Source: Hyaloraphidium curvatum
Taxonomy: Eukaryota > Monoblepharomycota > Hyaloraphidiomycetes > Hyaloraphidiales > Hyaloraphidiaceae
Reading direction: 5' to 3'
DNA length: 64,000 bases
Assembly: GCA_025558095.1 (NCBI GenBank)
Contig: JAIVFI010000019.1
Location: 656,001-720,000, forward strand
Shown here: piece after piece, positions 47,960 to 58,737 of the stretch
Layout of the letters: each line of letters begins with the position of its first letter
Position numbering within the stretch: position 1 is the stretch's first letter
The notes under the pieces: model-generated
The model's database searches: none
What the model saw: the letters and a program-made list of their open reading frames with translations, nothing else
Told to the model about the DNA's origin: nothing
Made by a program: the position numbers and the translations under genes

Positions 47960-50725
47960 CTAGAGGAGGTTCACGATGCTGGCGACGTTCACCTCCAAGC
48001 GTTCCTTTTCCACCCGCAGCCGCGCGTTCTCCGCCTCCATGTCCCTCGTGCGCGCCTCCGCAGCCTCAGCCCTTGCCCGCAGCTCCGCCATCTCCGCCTC
48101 CACTGGGGCCATCCGCCTGGCAACCTCGCGCTCGACCTCCCTCTGCACGACCTCGCCGGCCCGCCACTGCCGCACCTCGTCCTCGAGCTCTCTGTAGCGC
48201 TTCTCCCTCTTGTACTCCCGGGTATCCTCGTCCACCAGCTCGTGGTATGCCAGCCGCAGCGGCTCCCGCACCATGCGCGTGAGCTCCCCGTCTCCGTGCT
48301 GCTCGACCGTCCTGAAAGCCTGCTGGATCCGGGCTCGGATCGGCTTCCTCGGCCAGCCGTACTCGTCGCCCGCGGGTCGCCGCTGGTGGGGCTCCAGCTC
48401 GGAACGCAACGGCTTTGCCGCCGGCTTGGGCACGGTGGAAACCTCGGCTGCGCGCTCGGGCTCCTGGGCGGCGGCCCGAGCTGCTCCCGAACCGCCCGAA
48501 CCTGGCTCGGAGGGGACGGGGGTCGAGTCCCTCTCGTGCGGACTCGAGACGATCATGCGCGTGCCCGTGGAATGCGGCGTGCCGGGGTCGTCGCCGGCAA
48601 TGGTGGGCTCTTCGCCAGTCGGGCTTTCCTCGCGCGCTTGGAGCTCCTCGATCGCCGCCTCCTCAACGGAACCTCGCCGACCGCGTCGACCACGACCACC
48701 GCCAAGGTCCACGTTCCGTCCGGAATCTTGGTCACCCGAACGAGCGAGACCAACTTGGACATCCGGGCTCCGATCCGTGGTCCGGCGCTTGGCAGACGGC
48801 TCGTTGGGGACGTCCTTCTCGGCGTCGGATGAGCTCAGGTTTTCGGGCCCTTCCGAAGGTTCTGCGGCACGCTTGCGGAGGCCAGACACCGGCTCCCCAC
48901 TGCACAGTGCCTCCCACGATGCGTTCCCAAGCTGTCCGTTCCGCGAGCCCTTGCCGACACGCAGACCCGCAGCCTCGGGGGCGTCCAGCCGCACGTTGAC
49001 CCCATCCAGGTGTGCCACGAGGATATCTGACGTGCGCCCGAGATCCGAAACCAGTGCGCCACATTCGGCGACTAGCGCCGCCCGCTCGGTGCCGGTTCCG
49101 ATCGGGGCGTGGTCCTGGCCCACGGCTCCTTGCGATGCGGTAGCGGAAACCCGTCCGGGCGCGGGGGGTTCCGCGCGGGTCGCGGCGTGGTGGCGGGCGA
49201 TGCCCGCGAGCGGCGCCCCCGGGCGGGTGAGAGGGGTCTGCGGCCCGGGAGATCCGCCGCCGCCGCCGTTCTCTCCGCTGGCGCTCCGGCCGCCGTCTTG
49301 GCTCCCCTTCTCGCGATCGCTGTCTGGCGGCTGAGAGTCCGGTTGCCGCGGCGGAGGAGGCGATTGCGTCTCCTTATCGTTCGCCACCTCTTCATCCTCG
49401 CTGTCAGTATCGTCCTCCTCATCGTCACCGTCATGCGAGTGCCACCTTGTCCGCCCAGCCGCACTCGCATCCTTCTTGTACCGAGAGATCGCCTTGGCCT
49501 GGTCGCGCAGCTTCCTCCGCTCCCCCCTGTTGCGGCTCGTGTTTGCCGCCCTCGCTGCAGCCTCCTCGGCCTCGTCGGCGCGCTTCCGCCGCGCGGCCGA
49601 GACGATGGCTGCCACCTTGGGCGAGGCGTGGAACAGCCCCTCGATGTCGGCCTCGTCGGCCAGCCGGCCCTCGGCGTCGCGCAGGTCCAGGTCCACGGCG
49701 TGGACGAGGCGGCGCTTGTGGGGCGGCCCATCCCAGTAGTGCATGTCCACGAGGGCCCGCACGACCCGCTCTCGGTCCCGGGCGCAGGCGTGGTGCAGCG
49801 CCGTCCGGCCGCAGACGTCGCGGGCGTTGGCATCGGCATACGGGAGCACCTTGACGAGGCGCTCGACGACGGAGCGGTGGCCGTTGGCTGCAGCGAGCAT
49901 CAGGGGGGTGACGCCCAGCGCGTCTGGCCTGGCGGCGCCGAGGGCCTTGCGGACGCCGGCGTCCTCGAGGTCCTCCTCGACGTCGCGCCCGGCCGCGCAG
50001 GCGCGGCGGAACTGCGCCGGGAGCGACGGGCCGGACTCGGCCTCGGCCGCCGCCCTGCTCGGCAGGACCCACTTCCCCAGCTTCGCGACGTCGAAGCCCT
50101 CCTCCTTCAGGTCCTTAGCCAGATCCTTCTTGACCTTTTCCAGGGGCCGCTCGATGGTGTCCGCGTTGCCGCCGGCGGGGTCGCCGTCGGCGTCGACGAA
50201 GCCGAGCTTCGCCTCCATCCCCGGCGCCAGGCGGGCCTTGAACGCCTCCACGACACCGTCGTGCTCGTGCGCGGCCCCGAGGTACACCGCCGTGCGGCCC
50301 AGATGTGACCTCCTCGAGGGGTCGACGCGCGGGTCGTCCAGAAGCAAATCCACGGCACAGGCGTTGCCGTGCGCCGACGCGAGCATCAGCGGCGTCATCC
50401 CCGCCGGCGTCGTCCGCTCGGGATCAAACCGCGGGTCGCGCAGGAGCATTTTGACGCATTTGGCCGCGTCCTTTGCCTTCGACCGGCACGCGGCGGCGAA
50501 CGCGTCAACTCCGTGCGCGTCGCGGTGCTCCGCCGCGTCGAGAGCCGGGTCGGCGAGCAGCGAACGCAGCACATCGGCGTCGCCCTTGGCCGCCGCATCG
50601 TAGATACGCGAGGCGAGGCTGCCCACCGGCGCGGACGACCGCCGCCCGCGTCCCGCCATGCGGGCGTACGACCGGGAAGCCGCAAGGGATTGGGGCGTCC
50701 CTGCACCAGGATTCACCTGGGCCAT
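47960..50725 (-). CDS. Ankyrin-repeat protein with C-terminal coiled coil
   Basis: Intronless protein of 921 aa. The N-terminal half has ankyrin repeats (DAAAKGDADVLRSLLADPAL; GMTPLMLASAHGNACAVDLL; GVTPLMLAAANGHRSVVERL; RTALHHACARDRERVVRALV). The centre is a low-complexity acidic/Ser/Pro linker with NLS-like KRRTT. The last 150 residues form a charged coiled coil (REKRYRELEDEVRQWRAGEV ... AENARLRVEKERLEVNVASI). Probably a scaffold protein. A degenerate paralog lies immediately upstream and a fragment immediately downstream. The Met at 50725 was chosen; the Met at 50767 would add 14 residues. Confidence 0.78.
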   Translation of the reverse strand: MAQVNPGAGTPQSLAASRSYARMAGRGRRSSAPVGSLASRIYDAAAKGDADVLRSLLADPALDAAEHRDAHGVDAFAAACRSKAKDAAKCVKMLLRDPRFDPERTTPAGMTPLMLASAHGNACAVDLLLDDPRVDPSRRSHLGRTAVYLGAAHEHDGVVEAFKARLAPGMEAKLGFVDADGDPAGGNADTIERPLEKVKKDLAKDLKEEGFDVAKLGKWVLPSRAAAEAESGPSLPAQFRRACAAGRDVEEDLEDAGVRKALGAARPDALGVTPLMLAAANGHRSVVERLVKVLPYADANARDVCGRTALHHACARDRERVVRALVDMHYWDGPPHKRRLVHAVDLDLRDAEGRLADEADIEGLFHASPKVAAIVSAARRKRADEAEEAAARAANTSRNRGERRKLRDQAKAISRYKKDASAAGRTRWHSHDGDDEEDDTDSEDEEVANDKETQSPPPPRQPDSQPPDSDREKGSQDGGRSASGENGGGGGSPGPQTPLTRPGAPLAGIARHHAATRAEPPAPGRVSATASQGAVGQDHAPIGTGTERAALVAECGALVSDLGRTSDILVAHLDGVNVRLDAPEAAGLRVGKGSRNGQLGNASWEALCSGEPVSGLRKRAAEPSEGPENLSSSDAEKDVPNEPSAKRRTTDRSPDVQVGLARSGDQDSGRNVDLGGGRGRRGRRGSVEEAAIEELQAREESPTGEEPTIAGDDPGTPHSTGTRMIVSSPHERDSTPVPSEPGSGGSGAARAAAQEPERAAEVSTVPKPAAKPLRSELEPHQRRPAGDEYGWPRKPIRARIQQAFRTVEQHGDGELTRMVREPLRLAYHELVDEDTREYKREKRYRELEDEVRQWRAGEVVQREVEREVARRMAPVEAEMAELRARAEAAEARTRDMEAENARLRVEKERLEVNVASIVNLL

Positions 50726-50787
50726 GGTGAATTGTCCTTTGCATAATCGTATCACTGCCGGAAACACTACAAGGATATCAACCTATT

Positions 50788-52700
50788 CTAGTTGAGCGCC
50801 TGTGGGGCCAGACGCGAAGAGTATCCGGCCACAAGCTTCCGAAAATCATCCGCCATCGTTCGCAGCTCCCCGTTCTCGGCTTCCAGATTGGCAACTTGGG
50901 CCTGCAGCTGCACCCTCTCCGCAGCCAGCTCGCCGGCACTCCGGCGCAGTGCCTCGTTGTCCGTCGCCAGCGCCGAAACCTTCTCCCCGAGCCGGCCGAC
51001 CTCGCCTTCGAGATCAGCATGGTCCGGACGAGCCTCGCCGCGGAGCTCCCGCACCTCGGCCTCGAGCTTCCGGATCTTCTTCCGCAGCACGCACTCCAGC
51101 TGATCCTCCTTGCGCGTGGCCTCGATGATCTCGCGCAGCTGGGCCCGAAACGCCCGCCTTGATCGGGCGGCCTCCTCATCGCGGCCTGCTGCTTCCGACC
51201 CCGAGATGGCGTCCTCGTAATCCGTCCCCTCGCCATCGTGCTCCACCGAACCAGGACTGCCGGCTTCGACGTTCGGGCTCCTTTCCGTGGTCCGCCGCTT
51301 CCTTGGCGGCTCCTCACCGGGCTCGTCAGGGTCCGAGTCGGATGTGCCCAGGGTTCCGCTCCCTCCGAAAGGATCCGCGGCCCGCTTGCGGCGGCTCGAC
51401 CGGGGCGATCCGCGTCACAACGCGTGCCCCGAAGCGCTTCCTTTTTGCCCGCTCCCCGAACCGTTCGTGACGAGGACGAGGGATTCAGAGCCTTCCGTCA
51501 CCTTTTGCTCGCCGTGGTCACCTGCAGCCTGTGGCGCTGCGTCGTCCGCTGTTGGTGATCCGCGCGCCTCGATCAGAGCGGCCTCCGAGTCCGACGAGGT
51601 GGAGGAAGCCCGCCCGCGCCACACGTCGGTGCAAACGGCGGGGGTTTCGGACGGGTTGCCGGGCTCCGTCGGGCGGTCCGATCCGACGCCTTCGTCGCCG
51701 GAGTCTCCCTCGGCGTGGGAACTTCCCGCCCGGCTTCCCTCCTCGCGAGCTCCGAGCTGCGACGAGGTCCGCGAAGAAGACCCGTTTGAAGGCCAGCTCG
51801 CGGCGGCTCTGTCCTCGCTTGCGCTCTCCTCCTCGTCCTCCCCGTTTGCGCTGCCCTCACCGCGCAGATTCCTCGACGCCCCCCGCTGCTTGGGCCGCAC
51901 GCCGGCCTTGATCTGCTGGCGACGTCTTTGCCTGTCCCCCCTGGCATTCGACGTGGCCGCCTTGGCCGCCTCCTTTTCCGCCTCCTTTGCCCGGCACTCG
52001 CGTGCTTCCGCGACGATGACCGCAACCTCCAGCCCGGCGTGGAACAGCCCCTCGATGTTGGCGTTCTCGGGCATCCGTCCTTCCGCGTCCGCAATGTCCA
52101 GATCGACGGCGTAAACCGTGCGGATATTGCCCGGCCGGCCGGGGACGGCGAGCCAGTAGGTCGCGTCGACGAGCTCCTGCACGGCCGCGATCCTGTTCCG
52201 CGCGCAGGCATGGTAGAGGGCCGTCCACCCGCGGACGTCGCGGGCGTTGGCCTCGTCCCAAAGGAGGATGTTGTTGGCCAGGTGCCGGACGACGAGGTGG
52301 TGCCCGTTGGCGGCTGCCAGCATGGAGAGCGTCACGCCGAGCGCGTCGGGCTTGGAGATGCCCAGGGGCTTGCGCAAGTCCACGATCGCGTCGTTGCCGA
52401 GCGCCGCGGCCAGCATCAGCGGCGTGATCCCCTCCGGCGTCGTCCGCCCCGGCGAAAACCGCCCGTCGTTCAGCAACAGCTTCACGCACTTGGCGGAGCC
52501 CTTTTTGCCCGCAGCGCACGCGGCCGCTAGCGCCATCGCTGTCGGCAAACAGGCCCGCCTCGGGGGACGCGTCGGCGAGCAGCATCCGCAGGGCATCGGC
52601 GTCGCCCATGGTCGCCGCATCGTAGATGCGCGAGCCTATGCTGCTCAAGGGCGCGGAGGACCGTCCTGCCATCGGGGGGACGGACGGGCTCGAACAGGAA
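50788..52700 (-). pseudogene. Broken paralog of the ankyrin/coiled-coil gene
   Basis: Same architecture as the neighbour: SRIYDAATMGDADALRMLLA, then LMLAAALGNDAIVDL and LSMLAAANGHHLVVRHLAN, an acidic linker, KRRTTERSPNVEA, and a C-terminal coiled coil ending SRLAPQALN. Two lesions interrupt it: a frameshift at about 52530-52550, where DSDG changes frame into MALAAACAAGKKGSAKC, and an in-frame TGA at 51415-51417 between the linker and the coiled coil. No GT-AG pair removes either cleanly. The remaining frame is long and conserved, so decay is recent. The alternatives are readthrough or assembly error. Confidence 0.65.
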
Positions 52701-52881
52701 GGGATCGCGCGTGTTCGGATGCGACTGTCTTGTCCAGAGGCCTCCACAACAGGCAAGTATGCCTGGAAAGACGGCTCAGCTACGGATCCTTTCCCGATCC
52801 GTCACTCTCTCGCAAGTCCACCGTGTCCGACACGAATCAGCGCGCCGACCCTCTGCACCAGATCGCCAAGCGCCTCCGCCC

Positions 52882-53397
52882 TCAATGCTTCGCCTTCTTC
52901 GCCTTGGCGCCGCACTTGGCGCACCGCACATCGTCGAACGGGTTGCAGAAGCACAGGTTCCACCTTTCGGGGAGGCAAAAGGGAAGGATCAGCAGCGACC
53001 GCGCTCGGCGGGCAGAGGAACGAAACGAACGGGAAGAAGCAGCAGCAGGTGATCATGTCCATCGCGGTCCACTTGCCGGCCCAGTTGTGGGCGCAGTTCT
53101 GTTCTCGGGAACGGCCGACGTCGGACGGATCCGCGCGAAACAGCCCGGGAAGCAGATCGGCGGTGTCGCGGGGGCACGTCAGTCAGCAGCCCCCCTTCGC
53201 CTCCTTCCGGCCGCGAAGCAACCCACGGGATCGCCCCCCTTGATTTTCCCGACTTTGGGCCCCGACGGCGCCGCCTGGAACGTCCCCGCGGGCACCGAGG
53301 TCGGGGGCGGTGGTGGCGGCGCGGCGTACACCGTGGCTGTCGGCGGCGTGGGCGGGGCGGCGTACGAGGCGGCGGGGGGCGAGGCGGGGGCGGACAT
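52882..53397 (-). CDS. Small Pro-rich, Cys-rich membrane-associated protein
   Basis: Protein of 109 aa in three exons: 53397-53227, 53098-53022 and 52963-52882 (introns of 128 and 58 bp), exact in frame. The first 40 residues are Pro/Ala/Tyr-rich (SYAAPPTPPTATVYAAPPPP). A Cys-rich hydrophobic segment follows (NWAGKWTAMDMITCCCFFPF, then WNLCFCNPFDDVRCAKCG), and the tail is Lys-rich (AKAKKAKH). A Pro/Tyr-rich head with a CCC membrane patch and paired CxC/CxxC resembles LITAF- or BRI3-type small membrane proteins, but the match is only in layout. The exon 2 donor (GTTCCT) is the weakest junction. Confidence 0.6.
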
Positions 53398-53740
53398 GCT
53401 GCTGCGTCGGGTGCTGCTGTCGCGGTGAAGCTGTTTGCTTTTGCGATTCGGCGGCCGAGATTTCGGCCAGGTCCCTCAAGGGTCCGGCCGGCCGAGCGGC
53501 ATCAGGGCGCCCTGGGATCCCGGTCCCGCCCCACGTGCTTTCCCGAGGCCGACTCCCGTTGGATCCGATAAGCCCCATGCGGAGAACCATCGGGACGACG
53601 GGCCGAGTGCCCCGATGCGGGCGCCGGGTGGCAGAGCCCTGCTTGGATGCTGCAGTCAGCGGATGGCGCCGCGGCCCCACAAGGACGCCCACTCCGACAA
53701 TACGACAGCATTATACTACACCCCGTCAATACATCTTGCA

Positions 53741-55562
53741 TCACTCCCTGGCTGCCGCCTCCCTCGACGCCGCCCTCCTCGCGCTCCTCCGCGGGGTCAA
53801 CGGCGGCTCCAACAGCGTCCCGTTGCCGGAGTGGCCGTTGGCCTTTGCTTCCACCGGCAGCAGGCGGGTCGCATCCTCGGCGGGGGAAACGGGGGAGGAG
53901 GGCGCGCCGTCGGATTTCTTGGCGGCCGCGGCGGCGCGGCGCTTCTTGATCTTCTCGATGTAGGTGCGCACGAAAAAGTCGACGAAGAGGAGGAGGTACG
54001 TCGAGAGGAGGCCCGAGCCGAAGAGGGCGGCAAAGTCGGTCGCTGCAGGGGGGGCGGGCGGTCAGCCCGTCCGTCGGCGCGGGCGGCACGCGGGCGCGAC
54101 GCACCGGCGCACGGTCCGTAGTTGGGCAGGGAGGGGTAGTAGTCATGGGCAAAGTGCGTGTAGGTGTTGAGGTAGCAGATGACGAGGTCGATGACGAACT
54201 GGGTGATCTGCAGCGTGGTGAGGTGCCGCTTCCACCAGATCTGCTCGCCGGGGAACATGTTCGTGCGGGCTGCGGGGACGTCCGATGAGCGGGGTTGGCG
54301 CGGGCGCGGCGCAAGGAGCGCACCGTAGTAGTAGTACATGATCACGTGGACAAAGAGGTTGAGGGTGATGACGACCCACTGCATGGCCACGCGGCCCTTG
54401 AGCTCGACGAAGCAGAGGATCATGGTCATGGAGTGGTGGTAGACGTGCAGGAACTCTGTCGGGGGCGATCGAGAGGGAGTGGGGCGGGGGGAGGGGAGGT
54501 GGGATAGAGGAAGGGCGACGGGAGGAGAGAACGCCGGGATCAGAAGCCGGTCCGAAGCGGCAAAAGTCGGCCGAGCCCACCGAGGTTCTTGCGCTTCAGC
54601 ACGAGGAAGACCGTGTCGCCGAGTTCCCACCACTTGACAAGGTAGTTGACTGCCGGACGGGGCGGGCGGTCAGTGAACTGATGAGAAAGCAGGAAGGCCC
54701 CATAATCAAGCCCGGGCCGGCAAAGTGGGCTAGCCGGGCACCCAAGGAGGCGCATACGATCCGGGCCCAACCGGAGACGGTGTAAAGGGGGTCGCTGGCC
54801 GGTTGAAGCCGGCCCCACCGGCCGGGATCACACCCGGTCTGGCGTTCCCCGAAGCGCCCCTCCAGGGACCCGGCTGGCCCCGTCCGCCTCCCCAAATCCC
54901 GTCCATGCCGGTCAACAGAGCACCCAGCATCCCCAGGAGGGCACCGTCGGGGAGCGGGACGCCCCAATGGAATGCCGCGGCCGCCCGGAGCGACTCGCCG
55001 GGAGGACCCGGGGAGCCCGCCACCCCGGTCCCCAGGGCGAGATCCGGCCCGCTCTCCCGCCCCCCGCGCTCTCCGGGCAACAAAATCGCGCCGCCCGGTA
55101 GCCGGCCCGGGATCCGCGGGTGGCGGCGCCGAACCGTCGCCACCCGTGCCGAACCCCCGGTCCCTCGTCCCCCCTGATCCAGCTCAACTCACGGTAGTAC
55201 CAGAACTCGAGCCCCTCGCCGAACGCGGCGGCCTCGCACATTGCGTGGTACACGCCCTTTGTCGCCAGCATGCCGCCGACGGTCCGCGCCATCTCGTAGA
55301 GCAGCAGCGCCGACACGGCGACGAGCGCCAGGTTGTGCGCCACGAACGCCGCGCGCAGCTTCAGCGGCTTGGCGTTGGTCGCGGTCATGTACGCCTGGAT
55401 GCCGAAGATGACGGCGAGGTACGCGGCGCACCCGGCGAGCACGGAAGGCCACGTCGAGAGCGGCGTCGCGCCCGGCACGAACTGGAACGTGGCCGGCGAC
55501 GGGAGGCCATAGGCGGGCAGCACGCGGTCGAGAAACGGTGCAAGCGACGGCAGCGACGCCAT
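53741..55562 (-). CDS. ELO-family very-long-chain fatty acid elongase
   Basis: 3-ketoacyl-CoA synthase of the ELO type, ER membrane, 345 aa. Exons: 55562-55193, 54649-54581, 54455-54324, 54269-54105 and 54042-53741, exact in frame. Family marks: LVKWWELGDTVFLVLKRKNL, the His box EFLHVYHHSMTM, MYYYYA, and TLQITQFVIDL with NTYTHFAHDYYPSLPNYGPC. A basic C-terminus (YIEKIKKRRAAAAAKKSDG) continues into a disordered tail of about 60 aa. It condenses malonyl-CoA with a fatty acyl-CoA; chain length cannot be told. Intron 1 (54650-55192) is 543 bp, about nine times the local norm. Confidence 0.9.
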
Positions 55563-56152
55563 GGCGGGAGCGGCGAGGTGTGGGAGAGGTTTCTCTCGAT
55601 GGAGAAATGGACTTGGGCGCACCGCCCAGCCACGCGCCTCCCGGCCATGTGATTTCGGCTATTCGGCTGATCCTCCCCGAGCCGCCCCGCGCCGACATCG
55701 GACCGAACTGAATGGCTTAAGCGGCTCCGATGCAGTCATGGTGCTCGACCTGGGGAAGGGTCGGGAGGTCGGGAGCAAGGAGCGCCATCCCAGTCCCCTC
55801 GACGGCCCGGATGACACCGGAACCCCGCCGTGCCCCACATCGGCATCACGGCAGCGCCTACGTGTATGGATTTAGAGAGAACCGAATCGCCTCGGGTAAG
55901 GCCAGGCCCACCGGCCTCTCGACCAGCGAGCGCCTCCGGCCCGCCCCGCCCCGTACCCCGCTTCCGCACTCACCAGCGAACCTCCATCGATGAATCCCGG
56001 TCAGCAATCTGCACGCGGCCCGCTCCGCCCCTTGGTCCCGTTGTCCGGCGTGCGGCGGTCATCGTCGCGCAACCGGCCGCCTTCCCTCCGCTGCACAGCA
56101 GCTCGATCCGCGCTCAGCACGCAACACCCTCACCTCCCTGCTCCTCCCCACA
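55563..56152. promoter_or_regulatory. Divergent intergenic region
   Basis: About 0.6 kb between the elongase (-) and the CAP protein (+), presumably with both promoters. No core-promoter motif is convincing. Confidence 0.3.
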
Positions 56153-57048
56153 ATGCACACGCTCCCGCTCCTCCTCGCTCTCCTCCTCATCCTCCCGGCG
56201 GCGCGGGGCGACCAGCTCTGCCTCACGAACCTCGGTGCGCGCTCCCGCCGCGCCGCATCGGAGCCGGGCTGACGCGCATTCGCGGGCAGAGAGGCAGAAA
56301 GCCGGGCTCAGGCCGTTGAGGGCCGACGCGAAGCTCGCGCAGGCGGCGCTGGCGCATTCGCAGGACCAGGACCGGGGGAACTTCATGTGTTCGTAGCGTG
56401 CCGCCCGGCCGGTCGTCGCGGGTTGGTGCGGCAGCTGATGGCGGAAGCCAGCGCACACGGGTTCGGACGGGAGCAACCTCAGGGATAGGGTCGAGAGGGC
56501 CGGGTTCACGGGGTGGAGGGCGATCGGGGAGAACGTCGCGTCGTGGGTGTTTCCGTCCCGGTCGGGGAGCGCGGGGCGAGACGGCGGCTGACGGGGACCA
56601 AAGAGGGCAGAGGACGGAGGAGCAGGTCATGCAGGATTGGATGAACTCGCCCGTGGGCTCGCGTCCCGGGAGCTGGCTCGCACGGGGCGCTGACGTTCCT
56701 CGGCAGGGTCACCGCGCCAACATCCTCGGCGAGCAGTTCACCCTCTTCGGCTCGGGCCGCAGCGGCAACTCCTGGAGTCGGTCCCCTCCGGCTCTACTCC
56801 CGCCGTGCCGATCTGACACAAATCGCTCGCCAGCCCAGGTGTTTGGCGCCACCTTCAACGACGACCCTTCCCCGCCCCCCGTGTGCCCGGACGGGAGCAG
56901 CGCGCCCGCCGCGACGACCGTCGCTACCGCGCCCACGACGACCGCCACGCCGAGGCCCAGCGGGGCGTCGGCTTCCGGGTCCTCCCACCTCGCGACTGCT
57001 TCGGCACTATTGGCATCGCTCATCTGCGCCTTCATCTATCGGCTGTAG
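56153..57048 (+). CDS. Secreted CAP-domain (SCP/PR-1-like) protein
   Basis: Protein of 201 aa. Exons: 56153-56234, 56290-56388, 56452-56542, 56604-56652, 56707-56776 and 56834-57048, exact in frame, introns 54-63 bp. Signal peptide TLPLLLALLLILPAARG. CAP motifs after splicing: LRADAKLAQAALAHSQDQD (first His), NFMSHTGSDGS (second His), GWRAIGENVASGQRTEEQVM (GENVA), MQDWMNSPGHRANILG (GHR), and GNSWTQVFGATFNDD. Fungal relatives bind and export sterols or fatty acids and act in the extracellular space. The C-terminus is Thr/Ser/Pro-rich with a hydrophobic end (ALLASLICAFIYRL), a likely GPI signal. Confidence 0.87.
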
Positions 57049-57156
57049 GTAACCTATATCGCTATCTTGCCACGAGGAAGCACCATGTACTTAGCAGGAA
57101 CCCATATACCACCCATATCTTGCCCCTTGGCCGCTCCAGCGCGCCGTCCGGGTCGG

Positions 57157-57918
57157 TCACCTCGCCTCGCCGTCCGCCTTTGCCAGCGCCACCCTCTCCC
57201 TCGCCATCTCCAGCACCTCCCCCAAGCGATCCTGTTCCCAGGCCTGCCTCACGTCGTCCAGACCGTGTCCCACCCGTCCTTCCTCGCCCTCCCCGGCGGC
57301 GAGGTCCATGAACCGCACGAGGTTCGCCCTCCTCTCCAGGTCCGCCCCGCACGCCTCCACCAAACCCCCCGCGATCTCTGCCGCCCTAGTCGGCGTCATC
57401 CCGTACGGCTCAATGGGAACGGGAGGGGCGAGGGCGCCGGGGAGCGACGACAGTCGCGCGAGGGCGCGCGCGTGCGAGGCGAGCGCCGCGCGCACCGCGG
57501 GGAAAGACTGCGGCGGGCCACCGCCGCGCTTCTTCGTCTTGTCCGGTGTCCGCGAGGGGGTTTCCGCCGCCGCATCGTCGGCGTCGTCCGCGCCCTCGGC
57601 CGAAGACGCGTTCGCCCCGGACGCGTCCCCGTTCGCGGGCCGGCCGACCCCGACCACCGCGCGCAGCTCTCTCAGCACGCCGTCCATCCGCGCCAGCACC
57701 TTCGCCGCCGTGCGCTCCGCGAGGTCCGGGAACTCCTCCATCACCGGCAGCTTCCCGTCCTCGGCGGGGGGGAGGAAGTGCGCGACGTCGTCCAGCCGCG
57801 AGGCGAGCGCCGCGAGGGACTCGAGGAGCGCGGAGCAGCGCGCGACGAGAACGGAGTAGGCGGAGCTGGTGGCGAGGATGCGGTCTAGGAGCGCGTGGAC
57901 GGGGGAGGAGGGGGGCAT
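57157..57918 (-). CDS. Helical protein of unknown function
   Basis: Intronless, 253 aa if it starts at MPPSSPVHALLD; an upstream in-frame Met (57984) would add 22 residues. Two helical regions (SVLVARCSALLESLAALASR, with KVLARMDGVLRELRAVVGVG; and PTRAAEIAGGLVEACGADLE to the C-terminus DRLGEVLEMARERVALAKAD) flank a disordered Ala/Asp-rich linker with a basic TPDKTKKRGGG patch. The coding composition is good and amphipathic heptads suggest a complex subunit. I do not recognise the family. It is convergent with the CAP gene. Confidence 0.6.
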   Translation of the reverse strand: MPPSSPVHALLDRILATSSAYSVLVARCSALLESLAALASRLDDVAHFLPPAEDGKLPVMEEFPDLAERTAAKVLARMDGVLRELRAVVGVGRPANGDASGANASSAEGADDADDAAAETPSRTPDKTKKRGGGPPQSFPAVRAALASHARALARLSSLPGALAPPVPIEPYGMTPTRAAEIAGGLVEACGADLERRANLVRFMDLAAGEGEEGRVGHGLDDVRQAWEQDRLGEVLEMARERVALAKADGEAR

Positions 57919-58299
57919 CGCACGGGGGCTCTGCTTACTTGCTACAGACAGCTCCCCCGCGGATCCCCGCGATCCCGGATCCACGACGCAGACCGTTTGC
58001 GCATCGCACCCGTCGCACAGGTGCCACTACCGGCCGACTGCCCGGATGGCCGTTCTGGAGGGCCCCGCGGGTCCGCGGGAAGGATTTCCGAGGTTGCGAA
58101 GCTTCCCACGACGTGGCCTCAAGAAGTCGCCCACAGTCCCGCCGGAATCCGGGAAGCTAGATGCAGCCGCGAGCTTGGCCGTCGCGGCAAGCACATCGGC
58201 TCGTTCAAGGGCGCGATGCATACCTCGAACGGCCCCCCGCGCCACTTCCTCGCGATCGGGCCCCGTGCGTCCCTACCTGTCTTGCCGATCGAATCCGCG

Positions 58300-58737
58300 T
58301 CCGAGCAAGATTCGGGGCGAGGACGGGCGCCCCACCCCGATCGCCGACCGCGTCAAGGCTTCGCTCTCGAGCCCCGAGGCACAGGCCAAGCTCGAGCAGC
58401 TTCGCGAGAAGCTCAATGGCCTGGACAAGGAGAAGCTCCGCGAGGGGCTGCAGCACCTCGACGAGGAGCTCGACAAGCCCGAGAATCAGGAGAAGCTCGG
58501 CAAGCTCAAGGAGGCGCTGTCGAACCTGGACAAGGACAAGCTGAAGGCGGGCCTGCAAGAGGCCCTCGGCGGGGCGTCGGCGGCGTCGGCCAAGCAGAGC
58601 ATCAAGGACAGGCTCGAGCAGCTGCAGGTCACCGAGGAGGGCCGCGCCCAGCTGCAGGGTACGTTTGCCGGCCGTCGTCATTCGAGGCTCTGCTGACGGT
58701 GCTTTCCCCCCGATCAGAGATCGCTGACCGCGTCTAG
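58300..58737 (+). CDS. Coiled-coil repeat protein, first unit (start unresolved)
   Basis: The exon ending at 58658 encodes a highly charged helix: PIADRVKASLSSPEAQAKLE, QLREKLNGLDKEKLREGLQH and LDEELDKPENQEKLGKLKEA, then LEQLQVTEEGRAQLQ. It is spliced (intron 58659-58717, donor GTACGT, acceptor ATCAG) to EIADRV and a TAG stop at 58735-58737. The intron junction keeps phase. The 5' end is unclear: the frame is open upstream to 57869 but of poor quality before about 58300, and a short first exon near 58217 (MHTSNGPPRH) is possible. Rod-like structural protein; function unknown. Confidence 0.5.
   Translation, partial: SEQDSGRGRAPHPDRRPRQGFALEPRGTGQARAASREAQWPGQGEAPRGAAAPRRGARQARESGEARQAQGGAVEPGQGQAEGGPARGPRRGVGGVGQAEHQGQARAAAGHRGGPRPAAGYVCRPSSFEALLTVLSPRSEIADRV

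Noticed and set aside
48210-50746. Several long plus-strand frames opposite the ankyrin gene
   Set aside because: They mirror GC-rich codon positions of the ankyrin gene and show Arg/Ser/Pro-rich composition with no domain.
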